64,000 nucleotides of DNA from Babylonia areolata (Eukaryota > Mollusca > Gastropoda > Neogastropoda > Buccinidae): assembly GCF_041734735.1 (NCBI RefSeq), contig NC_134910.1, positions 6,802,441-6,866,440 of the forward strand, in the 5' to 3' direction. Position 1 is the first letter of the stretch. Each line of letters opens with the position of its first letter. Positions 33,806-46,092 of the stretch are shown piece after piece. The translations under genes were made by a program, and so were the position numbers. A model generated the notes under the pieces. The model searched no databases. It saw nothing but the letters and a program-made list of their open reading frames with translations, and was not told the origin of the DNA.

Positions 33806-36800
33806 ATGATGATTTGACATTTAAAAAATGATTATTATTCGAGAAAACAACATTTGTTTGAAAACCTTTTTTTTTTCTCTAAAACATTATCAATGAATAA
33901 ATTGGTCAATCTCATGACAGCCAAAACTGTTTGAGAATGAACTATTGAATAACTAAAGTTTAAAATATATTTGTTGTACTGGGATGTTGTTGTTGTTTTG
34001 TTTTTTTATTGAATTGAGCTGATCCTCTGTTGACAGCAGAGACACTCAAAAATATCCACACACCCACAGGCATCCTCTACACACACACACACATCACAAA
34101 CACACATACTGATATAGTACACTCACGCACCAACACAGACACTACACACACACACACACACTAAAACACACACACACCACACACACACACACACACACTG
34201 ACTGACTGAAACCATTTATTGTCAGATAAACTTTTTGTTGTACTGACATTTTTGCAACCATTTGAATAAATATTAATTGAGCAACACAAAGAAATTCAAA
34301 TTTGAGAAAAAGAAAAAAACCAACAAAACCATAAACAAAAAACCCCCAATGATATGAATTTAAAAAGAACATATTTAACAAATCAATTTACCAAATTTTA
34401 TTAATATCAATATCTTAAAAAATGTTTTAACACACACACATACTCAAATAGGTGTATACACACACAAACACACACACACACACACACTAATCCAAATATT
34501 CTCTGGGTGGGACACCTTGTCTTCCACACACACACACACTGTCTGTGATCTGTCCACACCCACTGACAACACACACACCCTGTCTGTGATCTGACTACAC
34601 CCACTGACAACACACACACCCTGTCTGTGATCTGACCACACCCACTGACAACACACACACCCTGTCTGTGATCTGACCACACCCACTGACAACACACACA
34701 CCCTGTCTGTGATCTGACAACACACACCCTGTCTGTGATCTGACAACACCCACTGACAACACACACACCCTGTCTGTGATCTGACCACACCCACTGACAA
34801 CACACACCCTGTCTGTGATCTGACCACACCCACTGACAACACACACACCCTGTCTGTGATCTGACCACACCCACTGACAACACACACCCTGTCTGTGATC
34901 TGACCACACCCACTGACAACACACACCCTGTCTGTGATCTGACCACACCCACTGACAACACACACCCTGTCTGTGATCTGACAACACCCACTGACAACAC
35001 ACACACCATGTCTGTGATCTGACCACACCCACTGACAACACACACACCCTGTCTGTGATCTGACCACACCCACTGACAACACACACACCCTGTCTGTGAT
35101 CTGACCACACCCACTGACAACACACACACCCTGTCTGTGATCTGACCACACCCACTGACAACACACACACTGTCTGTGATCTGACTACACCCACTGACAA
35201 CACACACACCCTGTCTGTGATCTGACCACACCCACTGACAACACACACACTGTCTGTGATCTGACTACACCCACTTACAACACACACACCCTGTCTGTGA
35301 TCTGACCACACCCACTGACAACACACACACTGTCTGTGATCTGACCACACCCACTGACAACACACACCCTGTCTGTGATCTGACTACACCCACTGACAAC
35401 ACACACCCTGTCTGTGATCTGACTACACCCACTGACAACACACACACCCTGTCTGTGATCTGACTACACCCACTGACAACACACACACCCTGTCTGTTAT
35501 CTGAATACACCCACTGACAACACACACCCTGTCTGTGATCTGTCCACACCCACTGACAACACACACATGTCTGTGATCTGACCACACCCACTGACAACAC
35601 ACACACCCTGTCTGTGATCTGACCACACCCACTGACAACACACACACCCTGTCTGTGATCTGACCACACCCACTGACAACACACACACCCTGTCTGTGAT
35701 CTGACCACACCCACTGACAACACACACACCCTGTCTGTGATCTGACCACACCCACTGACAACACACACACCCTGTCTGTGATCTGACCACACCCACTGAC
35801 AACACACACACCCTGTCTGTGATCTGACCACACCCACTGACAACACACACCCTGTCTGTGATCTGACCACACCCACTGACAACACACACACCCTGTCTGT
35901 GATCTGACAACACCCACTGACAACACACACCCTTTATGTGATCTCACAACACCCACTGACAACACACACCCTGTCTGTGATCTGACCACACCCACTGACA
36001 ACACACACCGTCTGTGATCTGACCACACCCACTGACAACACACACACCCTGTCTGTGATCTGACCACACCCACTGACAACACACACACCCTGTCTGTGAT
36101 CTGACAACACCCACTGACAACACACACCCTGTCTGTGATCTGACCACACCCACTGACAACACACACACCCTTTATGTGATCTCACAACACCCACTGACAA
36201 CACACACCCTGTCTGTGATCTGACCACACCCACTGACAACACACACCGTCTGTGATCTGACCACACCCACTGACAACACACACACCCTGTCTGTGATCTG
36301 ACAACACCCACTGACAACACACACACCCTGTCTGTGATCTGACCACACCCACTGACAACACACACCCTGTCTGTGATCTGACAACACCCACTGACAACAC
36401 ACACCCTGTCTGTGATCTGACTACACCCACTGACAACACACACCCTTTATGTGATCTCACAACACCCACTGACAACACACACCCTGTCTGTGATCTGACT
36501 ACACCCACTGACAACACACACACTGTCTGTGATCTCACAACACCCACTGACAACACACACCCTGTCTGTGATCTGACCACACCCACTGACAACACACACA
36601 CCCTATCTGTGATCTGACGACACCCACTGACAACACACACCATGTCTGTGATCTGACCACACCCACTGACAACACACACCCTGTCTGTGATCTGACCACA
36701 CCCACTGACAACACACACCCTGTCTGTGATATGACCACACCCACTGACAACACACACACCCTATCTGTGATCTGACTACACCCATTGACAACACACACCA

Positions 36801-39800
36801 TGTCTGTGATCTGACAACACCCACTGACAACACACACCCTATATGTGATCTAACCACACCCACTGACAACACACACACCCTGTCTGTCATCTGTCCACAC
36901 CCACTGACAACACACACACCATGTCTGTGATCTGACCACACCCACTGACAACACACACCCTGTCTGTGATCTGACCACACCCACTTACAACACACACACC
37001 CTGTCTGTGATCTGACCACACCCACTTACAACACACACACCCTGTCTGTGATCTGACCACACCCACTGACAACACACACCATGTCTGTGATCTGACCACA
37101 CCCACTGACAACACACACACCATGTCTGTGATCTGACCACACCCACTGACAACACACACACCCTGTCTGTCATCTGACCACACCCACTGACAACACACAC
37201 ACCCTATATGTGATCTGACAACACCCACTGACAACACACACCCTGTCTGTGATATGACCACACCCACTGACAACACACACACCCTGTCTGTGATCTGACC
37301 ACACCCACTTACAACACACACACCCTGTCTGTGATCTGACAACACCCACTGACAACACACACACCCTGTCTGTGATCTGACCACACCCACTGACAACACA
37401 CACACCCTGTCTGTGATCTGACAACACCCACTGACAACACACACCCTGTCTGTGATCTGACCACACCCACTGACAACACACACACCCTGTCTGTGATCTG
37501 ACCACACCCACTGACAACACACACACCCTGTCTGTGATCTGACAACACCCACTTACAACACACACACCCTGTCTGTGATCTGACCACACCCACTGACAAC
37601 ACACACCCTGTCTGTGATCTGACAACACCCACTGACAACACACACCCTGTCTGTGATCTGACCACACCCACTGACAACACACACCCTGTCTGTCATCTGA
37701 CCACACCCACTGACAACACACACACCCTGTCTGTCATCTGACCACACCCACTGACAACACACACACCCTGTCTGTGATCTGACCACACCCACTGACAACA
37801 CACACACCCTGTCTGTGATCTGACCACACCCACTGACAACACACACACCCTGTCTGTGATCTGACCACACCCACTGACAACACACACACCCTGTCTGTGA
37901 TCTGACCACACCCACTGACAACACACACACCCTGTCTGTGATCTGACCACACCCACTGACAACACACACACCCTGTCTGTGATCTGACCACACCCACTGA
38001 CAACACACACCCTGTCTGTGATCTGACCACACCCACTGACAACACACACACCCTGTCTGTGATCTGACAACACCCACTGACAACACACACCCTTTATGTG
38101 ATCTCACAACACCCACTGACAACACACACCCTGTCTGTGATCTGACCACACCCACTGACAACACACACCGTCTGTGATCTGACCACACCCACTGACAACA
38201 CACACACCCTGTCTGTGATCTGACCACACCCACTGACAACACACACACCCTGTCTGTGATCTGACAACACCCACTGACAACACACACCCTGTCTGTGATC
38301 TGACCACACCCACTGACAACACACACACCCTTTATGTGATCTCACAACACCCACTGACAACACACACCCTGTCTGTGATCTGACCACACCCACTGACAAC
38401 ACACACCGTCTGTGATCTGACCACACCCACTGACAACACACACACCCTGTCTGTGATCTGACAACACCCACTGACAACACACACACCCTGTCTGTGATCT
38501 GACCACACCCACTGACAACACACACCCTGTCTGTGATCTGACAACACCCACTGACAACACACACCCTGTCTGTGATCTGACTACACCCACTGACAACACA
38601 CACCCTTTATGTGATCTCACAACACCCACTGACAACACACACCCTGTCTGTGATCTGACTACACCCACTGACAACACACACACTGTCTGTGATCTCACAA
38701 CACCCACTGACAACACACACCCTGTCTGTGATCTGACCACACCCACTGACAACACACACACCCTATCTGTGATCTGACGACACCCACTGACAACACACAC
38801 CATGTCTGTGATCTGACCACACCCACTGACAACACACACCCTGTCTGTGATCTGACCACACCCACTGACAACACACACCCTGTCTGTGATATGACCACAC
38901 CCACTGACAACACACACACCCTATCTGTGATCTGACTACACCCATTGACAACACACACCATGTCTGTGATCTGACAACACCCACTGACAACACACACCCT
39001 ATATGTGATCTAACCACACCCACTGACAACACACACACCCTGTCTGTCATCTGTCCACACCCACTGACAACACACACACCATGTCTGTGATCTGACCACA
39101 CCCACTGACAACACACACCCTGTCTGTGATCTGACCACACCCACTTACAACACACACACCCTGTCTGTGATCTGACCACACCCACTTACAACACACACAC
39201 CCTGTCTGTGATCTGACCACACCCACTGACAACACACACCATGTCTGTGATCTGACCACACCCACTGACAACACACACACCATGTCTGTGATCTGACCAC
39301 ACCCACTGACAACACACACACCCTGTCTGTCATCTGACCACACCCACTGACAACACACACACCCTATATGTGATCTGACAACACCCACTGACAACACACA
39401 CCCTGTCTGTGATATGACCACACCCACTGACAACACACACACCCTGTCTGTGATCTGACCACACCCACTTACAACACACACACCCTGTCTGTGATCTGAC
39501 AACACCCACTGACAACACACACACCCTGTCTGTGATCTGACCACACCCACTGACAACACACACACCCTGTCTGTGATCTGACAACACCCACTGACAACAC
39601 ACACCCTGTCTGTGATCTGACCACACCCACTGACAACACACACACCCTGTCTGTGATCTGACCACACCCACTGACAACACACACACCCTGTCTGTGATCT
39701 GACAACACCCACTTACAACACACACACCCTGTCTGTGATCTGACCACACCCACTGACAACACACACCCTGTCTGTGATCTGACAACACCCACTGACAACA

Positions 39801-40365
39801 CACACCCTGTCTGTGATCTGACCACACCCACTGACAACACACACCCTATCTGTGATCTGACCACACCCACTGACAACACACACACCCTGTCTGTGATCTG
39901 ACCACACCCACTGACAACACACACACCCTGTCTGTGATCTGACCACACCCACTGACAACACACACACCCTGTCTGTGATCTGACCACACCCACTGACAAC
40001 ACACACACCCTGTCTGTGATCTGACCACACCCACTGACAACACACACCCTGTCTGTGATCTGACCACACCCACTGACAACACACACACCCTGTCTGTGAT
40101 CTGACCACACCCACTGACAACACACACAGAGGGACACACCCACACACACCCACCTAGAGAGGAGAAGTCCTCCATTGGGCGGATGAAGCCCAACATGATC
40201 ACCTTCAGCACATTGCCGTAGAAGTCTTCCTTGAAGTTGTGCAAAATGTGCGTCTCCTGCCAGACAGCAAAAAAAAAAAAAAAAAAAAAAAAAGGACAGT
40301 GCAGGGCTCAGTCAGGGCAGGAGCAGTGGGGTTGGGGGTGGTGTGGGGGGAGTGCATGGTGTACA

Positions 40366-40400
<35 letters not shown>

Positions 40401-43400
40401 CTGTGCATGTGCATGTGCATGTGTGTGGGTCCATGAACACATGTTCATGTGCATGCACAAATGGGTTTTAATGTGTGTATCGATCACTGCATACGTTATG
40501 TACACTGTGTGTTTTGTGCATGTGTGCATGTGTGTCTCTGCTTTGTGAACAACAATGGAATATTATGCAAGCGTGTAAGCATGGGTGTACGTGTGAGACC
40601 GTGTGAGACTGCTCATGCACACACACACACACACACATATATGTGTGTGTAAGAGATAGAGAGTGAAAGAGACAGAAACAGACGGACTAAAAGAAAACAT
40701 GTATCATGCCATGCAAACCCGTATGCACTGATTCCACCTGTGTGCACTGTAGGAGTCACAACTCAAAACTGTCGACAATGCCCTTGCTGAAAACCTACTG
40801 TCCACATCATGCCCAGGAACCACACACACGAGCACCAGAGAAACCCAAACATGCGCAACCACTCTTTTACATAAGCAAATAAAGATTTTTAAAAAGCCCA
40901 AAACAAAAATAAAAACATGTACAAACGTTTATATGATAAAATACTACAGCTAAAGCTTTTTTGTACATGCGAGTTACAGATCAATCAGCAAAATAATTCA
41001 GTACTTGGTGAAAAGTGCTCATTGCTTTAGTTGATCAAATGCGTATGCAGGTTTTTAGGTGATATTCCTAAAAATTCTTAGTATTTATACACTACCTAAA
41101 AAGTAGTTACCTTGGTGTGAAGAGTCTTTTTCCTCTGCAGTTCACTATCAGAATTATCAATCAATCAGCAATAGCAAATCACATGAAGCTTTCAAAATTA
41201 GATGTGCGAAACGTAGCAGAATTTCTTGTTTGTGAATTTAGAAATGCTAAATGCTAAATTAAAAACAAAAACAAACAAAAAAACAAACAAACAAAAAACA
41301 CCAACCTATCCACCCAACCAACACCCACAGAAATTGTTTCCGTTTCTCAAGGAGGCATCATGTTACACCACATCTGCTAGGCAGATGCTTGACCAGCAAC
41401 AGAATCCAATGTACTAGTCAGGACTCGAGTGCATGTAACTATCTGTGAACCTATCAAACAATTTCTCCTACATTATATTTACCAGAGGACAACACTTATC
41501 TTGCTGTGGGTTCTTCATCAGTACGACTTGTATTTGTATTTGTATTTATATTTCTTTTTATCACGACAGATTTCTCTGTGTGAAATTCTGGCTGCTCTCC
41601 CCAGGGAGTGCACGTCGCTACACTACAGCGCCACCCATTTTTTTTGTATTTTTTCCTGCGTGCGGTTTTATTTGCTTTTCCTATCGAAGTGGATTTTTCT
41701 ACAGAATTTTGCCAGGAACAATCCTTTTGTTGCCGTGGGTTCTTTTACGTGCACTAAGTGCATGCTGCACACGGGACCTCAGTTTATCGTCTCATCCGAA
41801 TGACTAGCGTCCAGACCACCACTCAAGGTCTTGTGGAGGGAGAGAAAATATCAGCGGCTGAGCCGTGATTCGAACCAGCGCGCTCAGATTCTCTCGTTTC
41901 CTAGGCAGACGCGTTACCTGTAGGCCATCACTCCACATGACCCAAACGACTAGACGCTTAGTTTGATTTTCCAGTCAAAGTTGGGAGACAAGAGTGAGAC
42001 CAGCATTGAAACCCTGACCCTCGTGGACACTGTACTGGCAGATAAGCGTCTTAACTCACTCAGTACGGCCAGTCCTCTCTTCTCCTCTACACAGACCCCT
42101 CGGATGTCCAGTGGGTGTCTCAATGACCCAACCTTTAGCTTCCGTCGTCAGAATTGTGGTATTCTTTGTCAACATTCACCTCTTCAGTACAAGAGCCTTC
42201 CGCCTGCAATATTTTGATGGTGGTAATTGGGGTGAAACGCTGTCAACGTCGTCTCTTTCGCCGTTCGTATGGAGAGAGTTAACAACTGGGCCACCTTACT
42301 CGAACACCTACTAAAGAGAGGACAGGACCAGGACTGACCATGGTCTTGACAGTGTTGTGGTAGTAGGGGTTCCATCCCACGCTCATCACCATGGGAAACA
42401 CGGGGCCACTGTCCACACTGGCCCAGCCATAGTACACTCCGCACTTCATTGACTCTGGCAGTCCCTTCACCACCGCTTCTGGAAAGTTGGCTGACACACA
42501 AGAACAACCACAATAATATTAATAATAGCAATAATAATAATAACAATGTAAATTTGTGTAACGTCTACAATCACAATAATATTAATAATAACAGTAATAA
42601 TAACAATGTAAATCTGTGTAGCGTCTATTACAAAACACACACACCGCTCTGAAAACATGGTCAACTTCATACATGAGAGGAGGGCATGAATTTGATGAAA
42701 AGCCAAAGAACTGGGCCAATTTTCTATATATTATCTTTTATTCACACTGTTACTGTTAGTGCTGCTGTAGGCAATAGTTCAACCTGATAATAAGTACATT
42801 GGTAATGCGATCTGGTATCCAATAATTATAACAATCTAACACTAACTTGACTAAGTATTGAGACTGAGCAAAGGATAGCAACCAGGATTGCTGAAGACCA
42901 TTTACAGAGACATGATCTACCAAGAAATAGTGAGATTCCTTCACTTGCATTCACTAAGTAAATGGCAGGCACATAAGAGACAAGAGAGGCAAGGCCTTCA
43001 AGACTCACTTGTGATACACTTTAAAAAAAAAATCCAAGCTTTTTATGTATTGAGTATAATTTCAAAGTGTAATGTTTAAGATGAGAAAGATCAGTTTAAA
43101 GCAAATTAACTCCCCTAGCATTACAGAGTAATTTCCCTTTTTTACTATCGGCACCAAAACGTTTGCAAAATAAATAAAACTTCCATGCTTAGCAAAAGAA
43201 GTTCCTTTTTGAACAAAAAATAATAATGATGACTGCTCTAGCTGTTGGGTCAGAATATCAGATCAAAGTGCCAAGTTTAGAGAATACAAAAAATATAAAT
43301 GCAGTAAATGCAGTTTGCATATAATTAGGCTTCATTCTTTATTTTTTTGTGCCCATCCCAGAGGCGCAATATTGTTTTAAACAAGATGACTGGAAAGAAC

Positions 43401-43492
43401 TGAATTTTTCCTATTTTTATGCCAAATTTGATGCCAAATGACAAAGTAGTTGCAGAGAAAATGTCAATGTTAAAGTTTACCACGGACACACA

Positions 43493-43528
<36 letters not shown>

Positions 43529-44578
43529 ACCGAACACCGGGTTAAAACATAGACTCACTTTGTTTACACAAGTGAGTCAAAAACCATGTTGAGTCAGTCT
43601 AAAAAATATTTCAAAGTATGCAAGACATTAGTTCTTAAAAATTCTTTATTCGATCAACTTTGAAAAAACTAAAGAAGGCAGACTCAAGTGTATATTTAGC
43701 ATTGTCAAACTAACAAATTTTGTGTATCAAAACATTCCTTTGGTAACAGAGTTGCTAACCTCTGGAGCTCACTGCCATCATACTTTAAAACTGCTCCCAA
43801 CTTCTTCTTCTTCTTCTGCGTTCACTCGTATGCACACGAGTGGGCTTTTACGTGTATGACCGTTTTTACCCCGCCATGTAGGCAGCCATACTCCGTTTTC
43901 GGGGGTGTGCATTATGAGTATGTTCTTGTTTCCATAACCCACCCAACGCTGACATGGATTACAGGATCTTTAACGTGCGTATTTGATCTTCTGCTTGCAT
44001 ATACACACGAAGGGGGTTCAGGCACTAGCAGGTCTGCACATATGTTGACATGGGAGATCGTAAAAATCTCCACCCTTTACCCACCAGGCGCCGTCACCAT
44101 GATTCGAACCCGGGACCCTCAGACTGACAGTCCAACGCTTTAACCACTCGGCTATTGCGCCCGTCACTGCTCCCAACAAAATGTATATTTAAAAAAATTT
44201 AATCCTGACCACCAATGGGATAAAAAAAAAAAAAAGTTTCAATTTTGATTTAAAAAATGAACCTCAGATTATAATGTGCATGTTGCAAAAACCATGTGAT
44301 AAGTATCAATGCCAATTTATCATTTTCTGTATAAACATGAGAGTGCGCATCTAAGACCTTCAATACTGCTACCACTGACCTCTGGGTAATGTGCTGTGTC
44401 ATTCCCACAAAACATGAACAAAAGAAACTGGTGCTGGAGACAGGGGTTTAAAGGCAACAAGTGAACAACAAAAAATATACATGTTCACTTTCCTTACGAT
44501 CGGAAGTTTTGAAAACATGGTCAACATGTTGAAACTCTGAAACGATGTGATTTTGTTCCCACTACCTTTCTGAGTCTC

Positions 44579-44612
<34 letters not shown>

Positions 44613-44925
44613 GACACATATGCGATGATAAGCTAATCAATGTCGTCTTATATATCACACACACACACACACACACAACTGCATGCCGTAGACTAATTTT
44701 AATCTGTCGGTACATTGATTAACCCCCCCACGCCTTTCCAAACACTCACACCCACAACGCCTCCATTCCACATTCACATCGAAAACTGAAAAAAGAAAAT
44801 AGACAAGAGTGAACACGGAAATCTGTTTTACCTGTAGGAATTCCCAGTTCTTTGCTTCCACGACCAAAGCCTTTCACCACTTCTCCCTCAACAAAAAATG
44901 GAAGACATTTTTCATCTGTGGCCAT
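33563..44925 (-). CDS. RFK: Riboflavin kinase (flavokinase), complete, 4 coding exons
   Basis: Monofunctional riboflavin kinase (EC 2.7.1.26) phosphorylates riboflavin with ATP to give FMN, the first step of flavin cofactor synthesis, in the cytosol. Coding exons (transcript order) are 44925-44832, 42490-42339, 40256-40154 and 33702-33563. They sum to 489 nt, giving 162 residues plus TGA, close to the 155 residues of the human enzyme. Family landmarks read directly: GFGRGSK at residues 19-25, LGIPTANFP at 27-35 (the PTAN Mg-ATP motif), YYGWASV at 51-57, VGWNPYY at 69-75, and ETHILHNFKEDFYG at 83-96, whose E83 matches the catalytic glutamate. All junctions are GT/AG and the phases (1, 0, 1) agree. 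The ATG at 44925 is the first in frame and fits the family's short N-terminus. Introns 1 and 2 hold MITEs and SINEs; intron 3 holds a 5.6 kb minisatellite. The gene looks intact. UTR limits and a polyadenylation site could not be fixed. Confidence 0.94.
33703..34539 (-). other. RFK intron 3, 3' part
   Basis: Non-coding sequence between the minisatellite and exon 4. It contains (TG)n at about 33777-33805 and CA-rich tracts at 34078-34200 on the plus strand. No exon or known repeat was recognised. Confidence 0.6.
35575..37687. repeat. Higher-order duplication, copy 1
   Basis: This block of about 2.1 kb within the minisatellite is matched by 37735-39847 at an offset of exactly 2160 bp. The match includes rare unit variants, such as the CCTTTATGTGATCTCAC units and the single CATTGACAAC unit. 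I found no difference in the lines I compared. Identity breaks at both ends. Confidence 0.9.
37735..39847. repeat. Higher-order duplication, copy 2
   Basis: Second copy of the block at 35575-37687. First differences at its right end are CTATCTGTGATC here against CTGTCTGTCATC in copy 1. Confidence 0.9.
40154..40256 (-). CDS. RFK: RFK coding exon 3
   Basis: Encodes ETHILHNFKEDFYG onward to PMEDFSSL (residues 83-116) plus one base. It carries the presumed catalytic glutamate as its first codon. The acceptor is CTGGCAG|GAG, preceded on the transcript by a T tract (A28 on the plus strand). The donor is CTCTAG|GTGGGT, and the intron-3 minisatellite begins about 25 bp after it. Confidence 0.94.
40257..41334 (-). 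other. RFK intron 2, exon-3-proximal part
   Basis: A28 tract at 40269-40293, (TG)n at 40373-40400, (CA)n at 40618-40638, then AT-rich sequence with A-rich patches at 41262-41300. No coding signal or recognised element. Confidence 0.6.
41529..41945 (-). mobile_element. SINE-B copy (tRNA-derived)
   Basis: On the minus strand the head has a B box (GGTTCGAATCA) about 70 bp from the 5' end. A conserved central domain follows (GGGTTCTTTTACGTGCACTA on plus). The 3' tail is a short tandem, seen as (TATTTG)n at 41530-41550. A possible 6-bp duplication (ACGACT) flanks it at 41523 and 41946. Confidence 0.8.
42051..42282 (+). mobile_element. TTAA MITE copy 4 (RFK intron 2)
   Basis: Starts TTAACTCACTCAGTACGGCC and ends GTATGGAGAGAGTTAA, 232 bp including the TTAA duplications. 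The frame giving MTQPLASVVRIVVFF recurs in every copy and is not a gene. Confidence 0.88.
42339..42490 (-). CDS. RFK: RFK coding exon 2
   Basis: Encodes ANFPEAVVKGLPES through NTVKTM (residues 32-82), including the YYGWASV and VGWNPYY signatures. The acceptor is TGTGTGTCAG|CC and the donor is ACCATG|GTCAGT. A TTAA MITE lies 56 bp past the donor in intron 2. Confidence 0.95.
42491..42984 (-). other. RFK intron 1, 3' part
   Basis: AT-rich intron. It includes two similar stretches rich in AATAATAATAACAATGTAAAT (42525-42560 and 42574-42612), a local imperfect duplication. No exon seen. Confidence 0.55.
42985..43580 (-). mobile_element. Hairpin-ended repeat (element E), copy in RFK intron 1
   Basis: Homologous along its length, in reverse orientation, to 60045-60575. 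The right end has a perfect stem (GACTCACTT...AAGTGAGTC around 43550-43577) and the left end again carries GACTCACTTGTG (43002). A (CA)n block lies at 43495-43525. It is probably a non-autonomous DNA element, but no target-site duplication or transposase was found and the exact ends are uncertain. Confidence 0.7.
43802..44165 (-). mobile_element. SINE-A copy, full length, 12-bp TSD (RFK intron 1)
   Basis: Full-length SINE-A in reverse orientation. The tRNA-like head is at the right with A box TAGCCGAGTGG and B box GGTTCGAATCA, and the (GAA)n tail is at the left. The target-site duplication ACTGCTCCCAAC is exact at 43790-43801 and 44166-44177. Confidence 0.96.
44166..44831 (-). other. RFK intron 1, 5' part
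   Basis: (CA)n at 44582-44610 and 44658-44680; no exon or further element. Confidence 0.6.
44832..44925 (-). CDS. RFK: RFK coding exon 1
   Basis: Encodes residues 1-31 plus one base: MATDEKCLPFFVEGEVVKG, then the GRGSK nucleotide-binding segment, ending in LGIPT. The donor reads CCTACAG|GTAAAA on the minus strand. A TTG-initiated extension further upstream is open but unnecessary, because the ATG gives a protein of family length. Confidence 0.92.
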
Positions 44926-45347
44926 TCTGCTTTGTTCGACTGTCAAACAGAAGAGGATTGCGTGTGTGCCTGTGTGTGTGTTGCCTTACTATCTCTGTGC
45001 GTTACAAAACTCGTGTCCCGGATTTCGAGACTGTGCTAACCGGAACATTTGGGTGACAAGTCAAGGTCAAGTCTATTTTTAAAGGGGCGATACCATGTTC
45101 TGGATGAAAGACCTCCCCTGACCCAATAGACTGCCAATCATGTAACAGAGAAAACTGGGTGGAGGCAGAATAGGATCATGCAGAATAGAACCATAGGCAG
45201 GGCGTATGGTTGAGTTTGAACGATGGATAGGAAATATGACATTGACGAAATCGACCCACATGTGGTCCATGAAAAGGTGATGAAGTGCTGGGGTTTGTCG
45301 GTCCATTGTTTCGTATCTTGAAACCATGTTTTTACCAAAATAAAATG

Positions 45348-45382
<35 letters not shown>

Positions 45383-46058
45383 TGTTAAAGGTATTGTAAA
45401 TAGAAATAGACAAGATTTTTAACCGTGAGATATTTTGCCTTTTATGGTGTTTTTGTTTTGTAGTTTTTTAACAACATGGGATTTATTCTTTGCCAGAAAT
45501 AACACACTCTGCACTGATGTACGGAGTACTACGTACACTCATCACAAAATTTCCTGCGTATTCAATCTACCTTAAAAATTGTTTCAATGTTTTGTTTCTG
45601 ACCAAAAAGCAAACTCACGGAATTTCCCAGACCTCATGACAGGATTTTTGCGGAACTCAGTTTTCCAGGCCCAATATAACTACATCAGACAACCGGCGGA
45701 ATATACTGAACGAAACCGGCTGTTCCCGTAACATCAGCAAAATATACCAGAATTCATCTTGGGACTGGAATCACACACACACACACACAGAACTGATGCG
45801 AATGGTTTGTTGGCCGTGGCCCCTCATGAAGGGGTAAATGAACACATACCATTACAAAATATTCGAAAACAAAATCAAATTCAGTTCATCAAAACAATAC
45901 CAGAAATAAGAAACAATAGTTCATGAAATACTACGAGGTTGAAAAAAAACTTCTCTAAACTGATTTGAATGCTTTATATAAGAAACATGATAGATAACGT
46001 AGGTCACGTTGTCTAGTGAATGACATCAAACTGAAGACTCAGTTTATAGGCATATGGT

Positions 46059-46092
<34 letters not shown>

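Larger units (their letters stand above)
34540..40128 (-). repeat. 5.6 kb minisatellite (39/41-bp units) in RFK intron 3
   Basis: About 139 head-to-tail units, mostly 41 bp and some 39 bp, differing by CA dinucleotide length. On the plus strand each unit reads CTGTCTGTGATCTGACCACA, then CCCACTGACAACACACACA. Recurrent variants are ATCTGACAACACC, CCTTTATGTGATCTCACAAC and ATCTGTCCACACC. All three minus-strand frames lack stops, so long cysteine-rich open frames appear; they are composition artefacts. The array lies wholly inside intron 3. Confidence 0.97.
41335..42297 (-). mobile_element. SINE-D copy, interrupted by SINE-B and a TTAA MITE
   Basis: tRNA-derived SINE in minus orientation. Its Ser/Leu-like head lies at the right (CAACTGGGCCACC on plus). 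Its tail module, CTCAAGGAGGC with the CATCTGC/GCAGATG arms, lies at the left. A SINE-B copy (41529-41945) and a MITE (42051-42282) sit inside it. About 55 bp of the centre seen in the 17 kb copy is missing here, so deletion or recombination accompanied the SINE-B insertion. Confidence 0.75.

Noticed and set aside
34407-40244. Many long Cys/Val-rich minus-strand open frames (up to 279 codons) across the RFK intron array
   Set aside because: The 39/41-bp unit has no stop in any minus-strand frame, so frames stay open by composition. The region lies between RFK exons 3 and 4 and units shift frame at every copy.
44926-44946. N-terminal extension of RFK (TVEQSR before the ATG)
   Set aside because: It would need a TTG start; the ATG at 44925 gives the normal family length.
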